Positions 55,573 through 63,446 of a stretch of DNA of 64,000 nt are shown here, piece after piece. Source of the DNA: an uncultured Christensenellaceae bacterium. GTDB lineage: Bacteria > Bacillota > Clostridia > Christensenellales > Pumilibacteraceae. The DNA lies in assembly GCA_910587455.1 (NCBI GenBank), contig CAJULK010000003.1:62001-126000 (forward strand), given 5' to 3'. Within the stretch, counting starts at the first letter, position 1. Each line of letters opens with the position of its first letter. The position numbers and the translations under genes were made by a program. Under the pieces are notes generated by a model, which was not told the DNA's origin, made no database searches, and saw only the letters and a list, made by a program, of their open reading frames with translations.

Positions 55573-55575
55573 AAT
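55547..55575 (+). promoter_or_regulatory. Promoter of ispG inside the rseP end
   Basis: TTGACA (55547-55552), 17 bases, TAAAAT (55570-55575). The predicted transcription start, about 7 bases on, is the GTG start codon of ispG itself (55582). Confidence 0.75.
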
Positions 55576-55581
55576 GTATTC

Positions 55582-56637
55582 GTGAGTAAATTTGCGGTCG
55601 GAATCAAAAATATTTATATAGGCGGCGGCAATCGTATTGCCGTTCAGTCTATGACCAATACGAATACGCTCGACGTCGAAGCTACGCTCGATCAGCTCGT
55701 AAGGTTGCGATCGGCAGGGTGCGATATCGGGCGTATTGCCGTTTCGAGCGACGCCGAAGTGTTAGCATGCAAGTCGATCATAGGCAAGATCGATATGCCG
55801 CTCGTGGCGGATATACAGTTCGATTATCGGCTTGCGGTAAAGTGCTGTGAGATCGGATTCGATAAGATTCGTTTCAATCCGGGAAACATAGGCGACGAGA
55901 GCAAGGTGAAAATTCTCGTGGACTGCGCAAAGGCGCACGGCGTGCCGATACGCATAGGCGTCAATACGGGCTCGCTCGAGCGTGAATACGACGGGCTCGA
56001 ACCGTCGGAAGCGCTGTGCAAGAGCGCGTTGAAGCATGTATGTCTGCTCGAAAAATTCGGATTTACCGATATCGTCATATCCGTAAAATCGTCCGATGTC
56101 GGAACTACGGTAAGAGCGTACAGAAAACTCGCCGAGTTCGTAGATTACCCTTTGCATATCGGCGTTACCGAAAGCGGAGCGGATATGCGCGGCATAGTCC
56201 GTTCGTCCGTCGGTATCGGAGCGCTTCTCGTCGACGGGATAGGCGATACGTTGCGAGTGTCGCTTTCGGGCGATCCCGTTAAGGAAATCGAGGCGGCAAA
56301 ACTGATACTGCAGGAAACGGGTATAGACAAGAATTTCTGCGAGATTATTTCGTGTCCTACATGTTCGCGCTGTAAGTATGACTTAAAGCCGGTCGTCGAC
56401 GAGCTTAAAAAGGCGACGGAACATATCAAAACGCCCGTAAAAATAGCGGTCATGGGCTGCGTTGTAAACGGCCCCGGCGAAGCCAAAGACGCCGATTTCG
56501 GCGTGGCGGGCGGCAGCGGCGGAAAGTTGGCGCTTTTTGTGGGCGGAAAAGTTGTCAAAACAATAGACGAGTCGCAGGCTGTAAGCACGTTGCTCGGTCT
56601 TATAGATGAAAGAATCGGAGCGAAAACCGATGAATAA
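55582..56637 (+). CDS. ispG: 4-hydroxy-3-methylbut-2-enyl diphosphate synthase
   Basis: This 351-residue [4Fe-4S] enzyme catalyses the penultimate step of the MEP pathway. VGIKNIYIGGGNRIAVQSMTNTNT opens a TIM barrel. The cluster ligands are in SCPTCSRC and MGCVVNGPGE near the C-terminus. GTG at 55582 is the only possible start: a TAA in the same frame lies 12 bases upstream and the ATG at 55574 is out of frame. No Shine-Dalgarno site precedes it, and the promoter places the transcript start on the codon itself. The stop overlaps the next gene by 8 bases. Confidence 0.95.
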   Translation: MSKFAVGIKNIYIGGGNRIAVQSMTNTNTLDVEATLDQLVRLRSAGCDIGRIAVSSDAEVLACKSIIGKIDMPLVADIQFDYRLAVKCCEIGFDKIRFNPGNIGDESKVKILVDCAKAHGVPIRIGVNTGSLEREYDGLEPSEALCKSALKHVCLLEKFGFTDIVISVKSSDVGTTVRAYRKLAEFVDYPLHIGVTESGADMRGIVRSSVGIGALLVDGIGDTLRVSLSGDPVKEIEAAKLILQETGIDKNFCEIISCPTCSRCKYDLKPVVDELKKATEHIKTPVKIAVMGCVVNGPGEAKDADFGVAGGSGGKLALFVGGKVVKTIDESQAVSTLLGLIDERIGAKTDE

Positions 56638-58117
56638 GATTTATACGCTGATAAACGAAAAAACAAACGGCAGCTACAAGGATGTGAGATTCCCGTATGT
56701 TGCGATATCGGCTGTCAATGCCGTCGTGTCCGTTGTCTGCACGGATTCCGATTTCGAGCGTGTTTGCGCAGGCGAGCGCGAGCTCAACGATTTGATAAGC
56801 ACGGAATGTGGTTTTCACGTTCCCGTCAAGCTCGATATACGTAAAAGCGAACCGACTGCGGCGGGGCTTCGTGAAACCGTTTCGACTTTTACAAAAAAGT
56901 TCGGGTTTGTCGCTTCCGTGGCAAACGACGTGTCGGCTACAGTTGTGCCCGAGTGTGCCGTTACTCTCAAAATGCACAGCGGAATGATCGCTCTTGCCAA
57001 GGACGATTTTATACCGCGATTGGAAGAACATCTGAAAAACAATTATGTTTGTCCCGTCGCCGTGCGTATAGAAACGGTGGAGTTCAAAGAGCAGGCTTCG
57101 CAAGAAGCGCAAAAGGATATTATTTACAAGCTGTCGCGGCTAAGCCCGGTATACGGCTCTGTAGATGCACAAGAAGCGCTGTCTGCGGCGTGCGCTAACA
57201 GAAACATCGAGGAAGCCTGCGTGTGCGGCGTTTTGACCATGCCTACGGAGTTTTTGAGCAAGGGCGGCGGCGGAAAACGTTCGCGCGAGTACGAAAAATT
57301 CATTCTTTACGACGGCGAAAATACTTTGCAGTGCAGATTCTATCCCCGAGAAAAGTGCATCGCCGGCGAGCTTGTAAATAAGCGCGTGTGCGTAACGGGG
57401 AGTTCGATTTTGGAACGCGACAGAACGGACGAAGCCGTTTTGACGGTGCGGGCGATCGCCGAGTGCGATGCGGACGGATTGTCTGTCGTTCCGCAAGTGC
57501 TCGAGCCTGCGCTGTACGCCAACGTCGCGCCAAAACCGTACGAAGAATACATACAATCGAGCATATTCGAATCGTCGGAGAGCATACCGGAAAGTCTGCG
57601 CGGAACGTTCGTAGTGTTCGATTTCGAGACCACGGGGCTTTCCGTTAAGTTCGACAAGCCTACGGAAATCGGCGCGGTAAAAATAGTAGACGGCGTCATT
57701 ACCGAAACGTTTTCCACGCTCATAGATCCGCAACGCCCTATACCCGATATAGTTGCGCAGAAAACGGGCATAACCGACGAAATGGTAAAAGGCAAGCCGT
57801 TGATAGAGGAAGTTTTGCCCGATTTTTATAAATTTACGTACGGTTGCGCGCTCATAGGTCATAACATTGCGTTTGACTTTGCTTTTTTGTTAAAGTTCGG
57901 AAACCGTTTCGGATATCCGTTCGGAGATCGCAGAACGTATGACACGATGGGACTTGCACCGCGTGCGATCAAGGGGATTGAAGCGCTGTCGCTCGGCAAG
58001 GTCACGGACGCGCTCGGCATAATAAACGATTCCGCGCACCGCGCGCTGTCGGATGCTACCGCTACGGCAAAAGCGTTTATAGCAATGCAAAAACGCATCT
58101 GTTCGGCAGGCGTATGA
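56630..58117 (+). CDS. PolC-derived protein: N-terminal, OB and 3'-5' exonuclease domains only
   Basis: This 495-residue protein sits where Firmicutes encode polC (after ispG, before rimP). Residues 1-170 resemble the PolC N-terminal regions; 193-280 form an OB fold (ACVCGVLTMPTEFL...KRVCVTGSSILERD). From 325 on comes a DEDDh exonuclease with DFETTGL (331-337), HNIAFDF (411-417) and HRALSDA (470-476), so D331, E333, D416, H470 and D475 are all present. PolC continues with PHP and polymerase parts to about 1440 residues; here both the PHP half that should precede the exonuclease and everything after it are gone. The gene ends cleanly with TGA. A proofreading or repair exonuclease is the likely role. 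GGAG lies 9 bases before the ATG. Confidence 0.88.
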   Translation: MNKIYTLINEKTNGSYKDVRFPYVAISAVNAVVSVVCTDSDFERVCAGERELNDLISTECGFHVPVKLDIRKSEPTAAGLRETVSTFTKKFGFVASVANDVSATVVPECAVTLKMHSGMIALAKDDFIPRLEEHLKNNYVCPVAVRIETVEFKEQASQEAQKDIIYKLSRLSPVYGSVDAQEALSAACANRNIEEACVCGVLTMPTEFLSKGGGGKRSREYEKFILYDGENTLQCRFYPREKCIAGELVNKRVCVTGSSILERDRTDEAVLTVRAIAECDADGLSVVPQVLEPALYANVAPKPYEEYIQSSIFESSESIPESLRGTFVVFDFETTGLSVKFDKPTEIGAVKIVDGVITETFSTLIDPQRPIPDIVAQKTGITDEMVKGKPLIEEVLPDFYKFTYGCALIGHNIAFDFAFLLKFGNRFGYPFGDRRTYDTMGLAPRAIKGIEALSLGKVTDALGIINDSAHRALSDATATAKAFIAMQKRICSAGV

Positions 58118-58155
58118 TCCGCAAGAAAAATATCTTGAAAAACGGTTAAAAACAG

Positions 58156-58184
58156 TTGCAAATCTTTATATTGTATGGTATATT
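58156..58184 (+). promoter_or_regulatory. Promoter of the rimP-nusA-infB operon
   Basis: TTGCAA (58156-58161), 17 bases, TATATT (58179-58184), with TGG directly before the -10. Predicted start about 58191. Confidence 0.75.
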
Positions 58185-58210
58185 ATTTACAGTAGCATAT
58201 GTTGTAACGT

Positions 58211-58233
58211 GAGAGTGGGTTCTGCCCGCTCTC
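58211..58233 (+). promoter_or_regulatory. Leader hairpin upstream of rimP
   Basis: GAGAGTGGG (58211-58219) pairs with CCCGCTCTC (58225-58233), one G-T wobble, 5-base loop. A hairpin of this kind recurs before rimP in Firmicutes, from memory; its role is not known to me. It lies between the promoter and the GGAGGG at 58245-58250. Confidence 0.6.
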
Positions 58234-58254
58234 AATTACTATGCGGAGGGTAAC

Positions 58255-58719
58255 ATAAACAGCGTTGCGGAAAAGGCTAAGCCGGTTATAGAAAAAGTTC
58301 TCGATTCGCTCGGTTACGAGCTTGTGGATATCGAGTACAAGACGCTCTACGGCGATAAACATCTCGTCGTATATATCGCCAATGACAGCGGTATCACGCT
58401 CGACGATTGCGAAGCCGTTTCAAACGCGCTCGACGCGCCGCTCGACGCGCTCGATCCCACGGGATCAATGCCGTACTGTCTCGACGTATCGTCGCCCGGG
58501 CTCGACAGACCGTTTAAGACGCAGCGCGATTACGAACGCAACTACGGCAAAAAGGTCGAGGTTAAGCTGTTCGCACCAATGCCCGGCAGTAAGCTGAAGC
58601 TGATAGTCGGGTCGCTCAAAGAAAAGACCGCGGACGCGGTTACCGTAGTAACCGACGGTAAAGACACGGTAATTCCGAGCGCGCTTGTCGCGCTTACCAG
58701 ACCGCACGTCGAGTTTTGA
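58255..58719 (+). CDS. rimP: Ribosome maturation factor RimP (apparent ATA start)
   Basis: This is a 154-residue protein needed for 30S assembly. SVAEKAKPVIEKVLDSLGYELVDIEY is the RimP N-terminus, DAIDPTGSMPYCLDVSSPGLDRPFKT (here LDALDPTG...) the signature, and VEVKLFAPM starts the C-terminal SH3-like domain. The reading frame has a TGA at 58210 and no ATG, GTG or TTG before conserved sequence begins; the first GTG (58324) would remove about 23 conserved residues. GGAGGG at 58245-58250 points to ATA at 58255 as start. A five-codon ORF (ATG at 58241) ends in a TAA overlapping that ATA. A CTG at 58222 inside the hairpin is a weaker alternative. Confidence 0.85.
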   Translation: MNSVAEKAKPVIEKVLDSLGYELVDIEYKTLYGDKHLVVYIANDSGITLDDCEAVSNALDAPLDALDPTGSMPYCLDVSSPGLDRPFKTQRDYERNYGKKVEVKLFAPMPGSKLKLIVGSLKEKTADAVTVVTDGKDTVIPSALVALTRPHVEF

Positions 58720-58754
58720 CGTTCGGGTCACTATAATATTTCGGGAGATAAGAA

Positions 58755-59903
58755 ATGGCAAGAAAGAGTTCTACGATGACGCTTCAAGCGGACTTCTACG
58801 ACGCGCTCAGCGATCTCGAAACGGAAAAAGGGATCAAAAAAGAAGAATTTGTCGCGGCTTTGGAAGACGCGCTTACGAGCGCATACAAAAAGCAATATGG
58901 CGTCGCAAAGTCGATCAAGGTCCTTATGGAACCCGAGTTAAAGACTTTCAAGATCTATACCTGTCAGAAAGTCGTCGAACAGGTCGAGGACAGAGAAACG
59001 GAGATCAGCCTCGAGGACGCGCGGCTCATCGACAAAAAGAACAAAGTCGGCGACATGATATACGGCGACGTAAATGCCGCGGAATTCGGAAGGATAGTAG
59101 CGCAAATGGCTAAGCAGATCGTCACGCAGAAACTGCGTTCGATCGAGAGCGAAAAGGCGTACAGCGAGCTTTCCGAAAAAGAAGAAGAACTCGTTACATG
59201 CGTCGTGCACCGCGTCGAGGGCGGCAACGTTTGCGTAGAGATACAAAAGCTCGAAGCCGTCCTTTATCCCAAGGACAGATTGCCCGGGGACAAGTTCAAG
59301 GTCGGCGATAAGATCAAGGTGTTTGTGCGCGGCATCAAAGTCGGCGCGCACGGTCCGCAGGTTCTCGTTACGCGCACTTCTCCCGGGTTTATCAAACGTT
59401 TATTCGAGCTCGAAGTTCCGGAGATCGCAAGCGGCGTGGTAGTTATTAAGGGCATAGTCAGAGAAGCGGGACTTCGTACAAAGATGGCGGTATACGCCAC
59501 GGATTCCGGAGTGGACGCAGTCGGAGCGTGCGTCGGTAATCGCGGATCGCGCGTGAACAGCATAATTTCGGAAGTGGGCGGCGAAAAGATAGATATCATT
59601 CCTTGGCACGAGGATCCGCTCGAATTTATCGCGCGCGCACTGCTGCCGGCAAAGGTCGTTATGGTCGAAGCCAAAGAGGACGAACACGCAGCTAAGGTTG
59701 TCGTCATGGACGATCAGCTCAGTCTTGCGATAGGCAGAGAGGGCGTAAACGCACGTCTTGCCGCCAAACTTACCGGTTGGAAAATAGACATCAAGCCGTA
59801 TTCGGCGATGGAGCAGGAAGTAAAGGCTGCGACCGAGCGCGCCGAACAGATGGGCAGCGATAAGTTCGACGTGTTCGACGAGGATCTCGGAGAGCTTGAC
59901 TAA
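58755..59903 (+). CDS. nusA: Transcription termination/antitermination factor NusA
   Basis: This 382-residue RNA polymerase-binding factor has an N-terminal domain (DFYDALSDLETEKGIKKEEFVAALEDALTSAYKK), an S1 domain (GNVCVEIQKLEAVLYPKDRLPGDKFKVGDKIKVFV) and two KH domains (GVDAVGACVGNRGSRVNSIISEVGGEKIDI; LAIGREGVNARLAAKLTGWKIDI). It lacks the acidic C-terminal repeats of Proteobacteria, as usual in Firmicutes. GGGAG precedes the ATG. The stop abuts the ylxR start. Confidence 0.96.
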   Translation: MARKSSTMTLQADFYDALSDLETEKGIKKEEFVAALEDALTSAYKKQYGVAKSIKVLMEPELKTFKIYTCQKVVEQVEDRETEISLEDARLIDKKNKVGDMIYGDVNAAEFGRIVAQMAKQIVTQKLRSIESEKAYSELSEKEEELVTCVVHRVEGGNVCVEIQKLEAVLYPKDRLPGDKFKVGDKIKVFVRGIKVGAHGPQVLVTRTSPGFIKRLFELEVPEIASGVVVIKGIVREAGLRTKMAVYATDSGVDAVGACVGNRGSRVNSIISEVGGEKIDIIPWHEDPLEFIARALLPAKVVMVEAKEDEHAAKVVVMDDQLSLAIGREGVNARLAAKLTGWKIDIKPYSAMEQEVKAATERAEQMGSDKFDVFDEDLGELD

Positions 59904-60173
59904 ATGAAGCACATTCCCGAACGTTCGTGCATAGTATGTCGCAGAAAAGCGCCCAAATCCGAGTTTATCCGCATAGTCAGAAAATCGGACGGGACAATCG
60001 TCCTCGACGAAAAAGGCACGGAAGCGGGGCGCGGCGCGTACGTTTGCAAGAGTGCGAAATGCATTGCGGACGTGGCGAAAAAGCGTGCGCTCGACCGTAC
60101 TTTCAAAGAGAAAATTTCCGCGGAAGCGTACGACGCCGTTATCGGTTCGTTCGAAGAACTCCCGCATGCGTAG
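59904..60173 (+). CDS. ylxR: YlxR (DUF448) RNA-binding protein
   Basis: This is an 89-residue member of the DUF448 family: ERSCIVCRRKAPKSEFIRIVRKSDGTIVLDEKGTEAGRGAYVCKSAKC. The RGAYVC motif and the paired cysteines are typical. It is always found between nusA and infB in Firmicutes. Published work links YlxR to RNA binding and to regulation of RNase P or transcription; its role here is inferred from family and place. Confidence 0.93.
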   Translation: MKHIPERSCIVCRRKAPKSEFIRIVRKSDGTIVLDEKGTEAGRGAYVCKSAKCIADVAKKRALDRTFKEKISAEAYDAVIGSFEELPHA

Positions 60174-60486
60174 CGGAGATAAGTTTGTCGCAATGCTCGG
60201 ATTTGCTCGGCGCTCGGGCAAGATCGTGTGCGGAATAGATACCGTAAAGTGCGTGCGTAAAAAGTTGTACGTGCTCGCCGTAGGATATTCGGCATCGGAA
60301 AATCTGTATGCGGCGATGAAAACGGAAGCGGAAAAGCGAAATACGCCGTTGGTTCTTGCTTCGACGCTCGAATCCGCGGCAGGCGGAAATATAAAGGCGA
60401 TCGGCATAGCGGACGCTGAAATGGCGCGGGCGATGTTGGAATATGCCGAAACCGATCCCGAAAATTACAAAATAATCAACCGTTAA
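60166..60486 (+). CDS. ylxQ: L7Ae/YlxQ family RNA-binding protein
   Basis: This 106-residue protein of the L7Ae/L30e fold would bind kink-turn RNA. FVAMLGFARRSGKIVCGIDTVKCVRKKLYVLAVGYSASENL is the family core, matching YlxQ of Firmicutes. I chose the ATG at 60166, overlapping the ylxR stop by 8 bases; the frame runs further upstream but only inside ylxR. No strong Shine-Dalgarno site, so coupled translation is likely. Confidence 0.9.
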   Translation: MRSGDKFVAMLGFARRSGKIVCGIDTVKCVRKKLYVLAVGYSASENLYAAMKTEAEKRNTPLVLASTLESAAGGNIKAIGIADAEMARAMLEYAETDPENYKIINR

Positions 60487-60505
60487 ATTTACGGAGGTAA
60501 CGTAT

Positions 60506-63085
60506 TTGTCAACCAACAATAACGTAACAAGCAACGAAGAAAACGCGGCTACGAATCTGAAAAAACTTTCCGTCATTGTCGAGGGAAACGAGTTTTCGAA
60601 TTTGCAAAAGCGCGTTGCCGAAATACGCAAGCGCGTCGAGAAGTTGTATGCCGCAGAGCGTGCAAAACTCGCGTCGTTTGCGGCGGAGCGCGCTCGGGCG
60701 GAAGAGGAACGTCGGCTTGCCGAAGAGAAGGACAGGGAGGCGGAGTATGCGGAAACCGTAGAGACGCCGGCGACTGAAGTTGCCGAATCGGAAGATTCGG
60801 TCGTTTCGGCAAGCGTCGAAACGGAAGGGCTTGCGCCCGACGCCGTTACGGAGCCCGAACCTGCCGAAGCCGCGCCCGTTGACAAAGAGCCCGATAAAAA
60901 ACCCGTCGCGCAAAACGTTACCGCGCCGCAGGCGGAAGAAAAAAGCAATACGCGCACGGCTATACCGAGCTATATTCGCGGCGTAGTTAAGCATGTGCCG
61001 CGTCCCGTATCGGACAGACCCGCGCGCCCCGAGCGTACGCCGCGAACGGGCACGCCCCGTCCGACAGGCGCAAGACCCGCGGGCGCACCGCGGCCCGTCG
61101 GTACGCGTCCGCCCGTAATGCCTAAATTCGAAGCGCCGAGCGCGCCCAAAAAGCGCACTGTCGGCGATAAAAAATCGGTGTTAAAGCCCGACGATAAGCG
61201 GCAGATGAATAAGCGCACGCTTATCCGCAAGGGCTATATACAGGAAAACACCGACGAAGAGCGCATGGGTACGCGCAAGCTTAAAAACAAAAAGGTGAAT
61301 AAGGTTTTGCCTTTTGCGCCGATCAAGATAGAAAAAGCAGTCATTACGACCGAAAATCTTACGGTTAAAATACTGTCCGAAAAAATAGGCAAGACCGCAC
61401 AGGAAATAATCAAGCAGCTGATGGAACTCGGCATTATGACGAATATCAATTCGGTCGTCGATTTCCCTACGATGCAGCTTGTTGCGGACGCACTCGGAGT
61501 GGAGATCGAATTAAAGATCGAAAAGACCAAAGAGGAAGAGCTTTTGGAACTTCACGCCGAGCCGGATCCGGAAGAAAGCCTCGTCAAGCGCCCGCCTATA
61601 ATCACGGTAATGGGGCACGTTGACCACGGCAAGACTTCGCTTCTCGACGCCATAAGAAAAACGTCTGTCGTCGCGGGCGAAGCTGGCGGCATAACACAGC
61701 ACATAGGCGCATATTCGGTAGATCTGAACGGCGAGAAAATAACATTCCTCGATACGCCCGGTCATGAAGCGTTTACCGAAATGCGCAGGCGCGGCGCTAC
61801 CGTCACAGATATTGCGGTTCTTATAGTTGCGGCGGACGACGGCGTTATGCCGCAGACGATAGAGGCGATAAAGCACGCAAAAGCGGCGGACGTTCCTATT
61901 GTCGTGGCGCTTAACAAAATAGACAAGCAGGGTGCGAATCCGGAGCGTATCAAGCAGCAGCTTGCCGAGCACGATCTTTTGTGCGAGGAATGGGGCGGCA
62001 GCGTGCCTATTATACCCGTTTCGGCAAAGCAACGCACCGGCATAGACAAACTTTTGGAAAACATACTTTTCCAAGCCGAGTATCTCGAACTTCGCGCCAA
62101 CCCGAACAGAAGCGCCCGCGGATACGTTATCGAAGCACGGCTCGACAAGGGCAGAGGTCCCGTGGCGACCGTTATCGTTCAGAACGGAACGTTGCGCGTC
62201 GGCGATTACATCGTTTCGGGTACTACGTGCGGCAGAGTGCGTTCGCTCACCGACGATAAAGGCAAGAACATCAAGTCGGCAGGTCCGTCTACTCCCGTTG
62301 CCGTAAACGGGCTTGATGAGGTGCCTGTCGCCGGCGATCCCATAGTCGTCGTAGAAAGCGAGAAGATGGCAAAACAGGTCATCGAAGAGCGCGCTATAAA
62401 GCTCAAAAACGAAAAGCTCGCGGACGTGCCGCAAGCCGATCTTCTCGAAGCGTTCAAAAATCTCGGCGACGAGAAGCTCAAAGAATACAAGGTCCTCATC
62501 AAAGCCGACGTACAGGGTTCGAGCGAAGCTATTAAAGACGCTGTATTGAAATTGTCTACCGACGAGGTAAAGGTAAGCGTAGTTTACAGCGGTGTAGGCG
62601 CCGTGACTCGATCCGACGTCATGATGGCAGACGTTGCCAAAGCGGGTATAATCGCTTTCAACGTAAAGCCCGACAGCGACGGCAGAACATCGGCGGAAAG
62701 GCTGGGGATCAAGATCAAGCAGTACAGCATAATCTACGAAGCTCTCGACGATATCCGCGAAGAAATGGCTACGCTCGTCGCGCCAAGGTTTGTCGAGCAC
62801 GTTACGGGTAAGGCGCAGGTGCGCACGGTATTCAAAGTATCCGGCGTCGGAATCGTTGCGGGAAGCTATGTGCAGAGCGGAAAAGTCGTTCGCGGCGGAA
62901 AAGCGCGTTTGTACCGCGGCGGAAAACTCATTTACGACGGAAATATCGTAGGTTTGAAACGGTATAAGGACGATGCAAAGGAAGTCACTATAGGGCTTGA
63001 ATGCGGTATCGCGCTCGCCGATTTTACCGATTATCTCGAAGACGACGAGCTCGAATGTTACGTCATGGAACAGGAGAATAAATAA
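60506..63085 (+). CDS. infB: Translation initiation factor IF-2
   Basis: This 859-residue GTPase delivers initiator tRNA. A long variable N-terminus comes first: coiled/charged (about 1-140), then Pro/Arg/Gly-rich (about 160-210, PRTGTPRPTGARPAG). The IF2-N module (TVKILSEKIGKTAQEIIKQLMELG) follows, then the G domain with GHVDHGKTS, DTPGHEAF and NKID, and domains II-IV to the C-terminus (GLECGIALADFTDYLEDDELECY). The start is TTG at 60506, with GGAGG ahead of it. The next gene begins 1 base after the stop. Confidence 0.97.
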   Translation: MSTNNNVTSNEENAATNLKKLSVIVEGNEFSNLQKRVAEIRKRVEKLYAAERAKLASFAAERARAEEERRLAEEKDREAEYAETVETPATEVAESEDSVVSASVETEGLAPDAVTEPEPAEAAPVDKEPDKKPVAQNVTAPQAEEKSNTRTAIPSYIRGVVKHVPRPVSDRPARPERTPRTGTPRPTGARPAGAPRPVGTRPPVMPKFEAPSAPKKRTVGDKKSVLKPDDKRQMNKRTLIRKGYIQENTDEERMGTRKLKNKKVNKVLPFAPIKIEKAVITTENLTVKILSEKIGKTAQEIIKQLMELGIMTNINSVVDFPTMQLVADALGVEIELKIEKTKEEELLELHAEPDPEESLVKRPPIITVMGHVDHGKTSLLDAIRKTSVVAGEAGGITQHIGAYSVDLNGEKITFLDTPGHEAFTEMRRRGATVTDIAVLIVAADDGVMPQTIEAIKHAKAADVPIVVALNKIDKQGANPERIKQQLAEHDLLCEEWGGSVPIIPVSAKQRTGIDKLLENILFQAEYLELRANPNRSARGYVIEARLDKGRGPVATVIVQNGTLRVGDYIVSGTTCGRVRSLTDDKGKNIKSAGPSTPVAVNGLDEVPVAGDPIVVVESEKMAKQVIEERAIKLKNEKLADVPQADLLEAFKNLGDEKLKEYKVLIKADVQGSSEAIKDAVLKLSTDEVKVSVVYSGVGAVTRSDVMMADVAKAGIIAFNVKPDSDGRTSAERLGIKIKQYSIIYEALDDIREEMATLVAPRFVEHVTGKAQVRTVFKVSGVGIVAGSYVQSGKVVRGGKARLYRGGKLIYDGNIVGLKRYKDDAKEVTIGLECGIALADFTDYLEDDELECYVMEQENK

Positions 63086-63086
63086 A

Positions 63087-63446
63087 TTGGTCAACCGTAC
63101 CACTCACAGACCCGAACGGATAGCGAGCGTTATCAAACGCGCCGTTTCGGTAATAATCGAGTCGGAAATTTCCGATCCTCGTATACACGGCGTCGATGTG
63201 ACCGACGTCGTTATGTCGCGCGACTACCGTTACGCTACGGTCTTTGTGAGTATAGACGGCGACGACGAAAGCGTTCTCAAAGCTCTCGACGGAAGCGCGG
63301 GGTACATTAGGCGCGTGCTTGCCGAACAGCTTATCGAGATGCGCGGAATTCCTCGGCTTAAATTCCAAATGGATAAATCGGGGTCGTACTATAAGCATAT
63401 AGACGACGTAATAAAGGGCCTGCACGACAATGAAAATAACGAATGA
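63087..63446 (+). CDS. rbfA: 30S ribosome-binding factor RbfA
   Basis: This is a 119-residue KH-like protein for 16S rRNA maturation and cold adaptation. HRPERIASVIKRAVSVIIESEISDPRI and GYIRRVLAEQLIEMRGIPRLKFQMDKSGSYYKHIDDVI match the family. The start is TTG at 63087, 10 bases after GGAG; the frame extends upstream inside infB but with no family similarity. The end overlaps nrnA. Confidence 0.94.
   Translation: MVNRTTHRPERIASVIKRAVSVIIESEISDPRIHGVDVTDVVMSRDYRYATVFVSIDGDDESVLKALDGSAGYIRRVLAEQLIEMRGIPRLKFQMDKSGSYYKHIDDVIKGLHDNENNE

Noticed and set aside
58324..58719. GTG at 58324 as the start of rimP
   Set aside because: It would delete about 23 conserved residues and has no ribosome-binding site; the GGAGGG lies far upstream, before the ATA.
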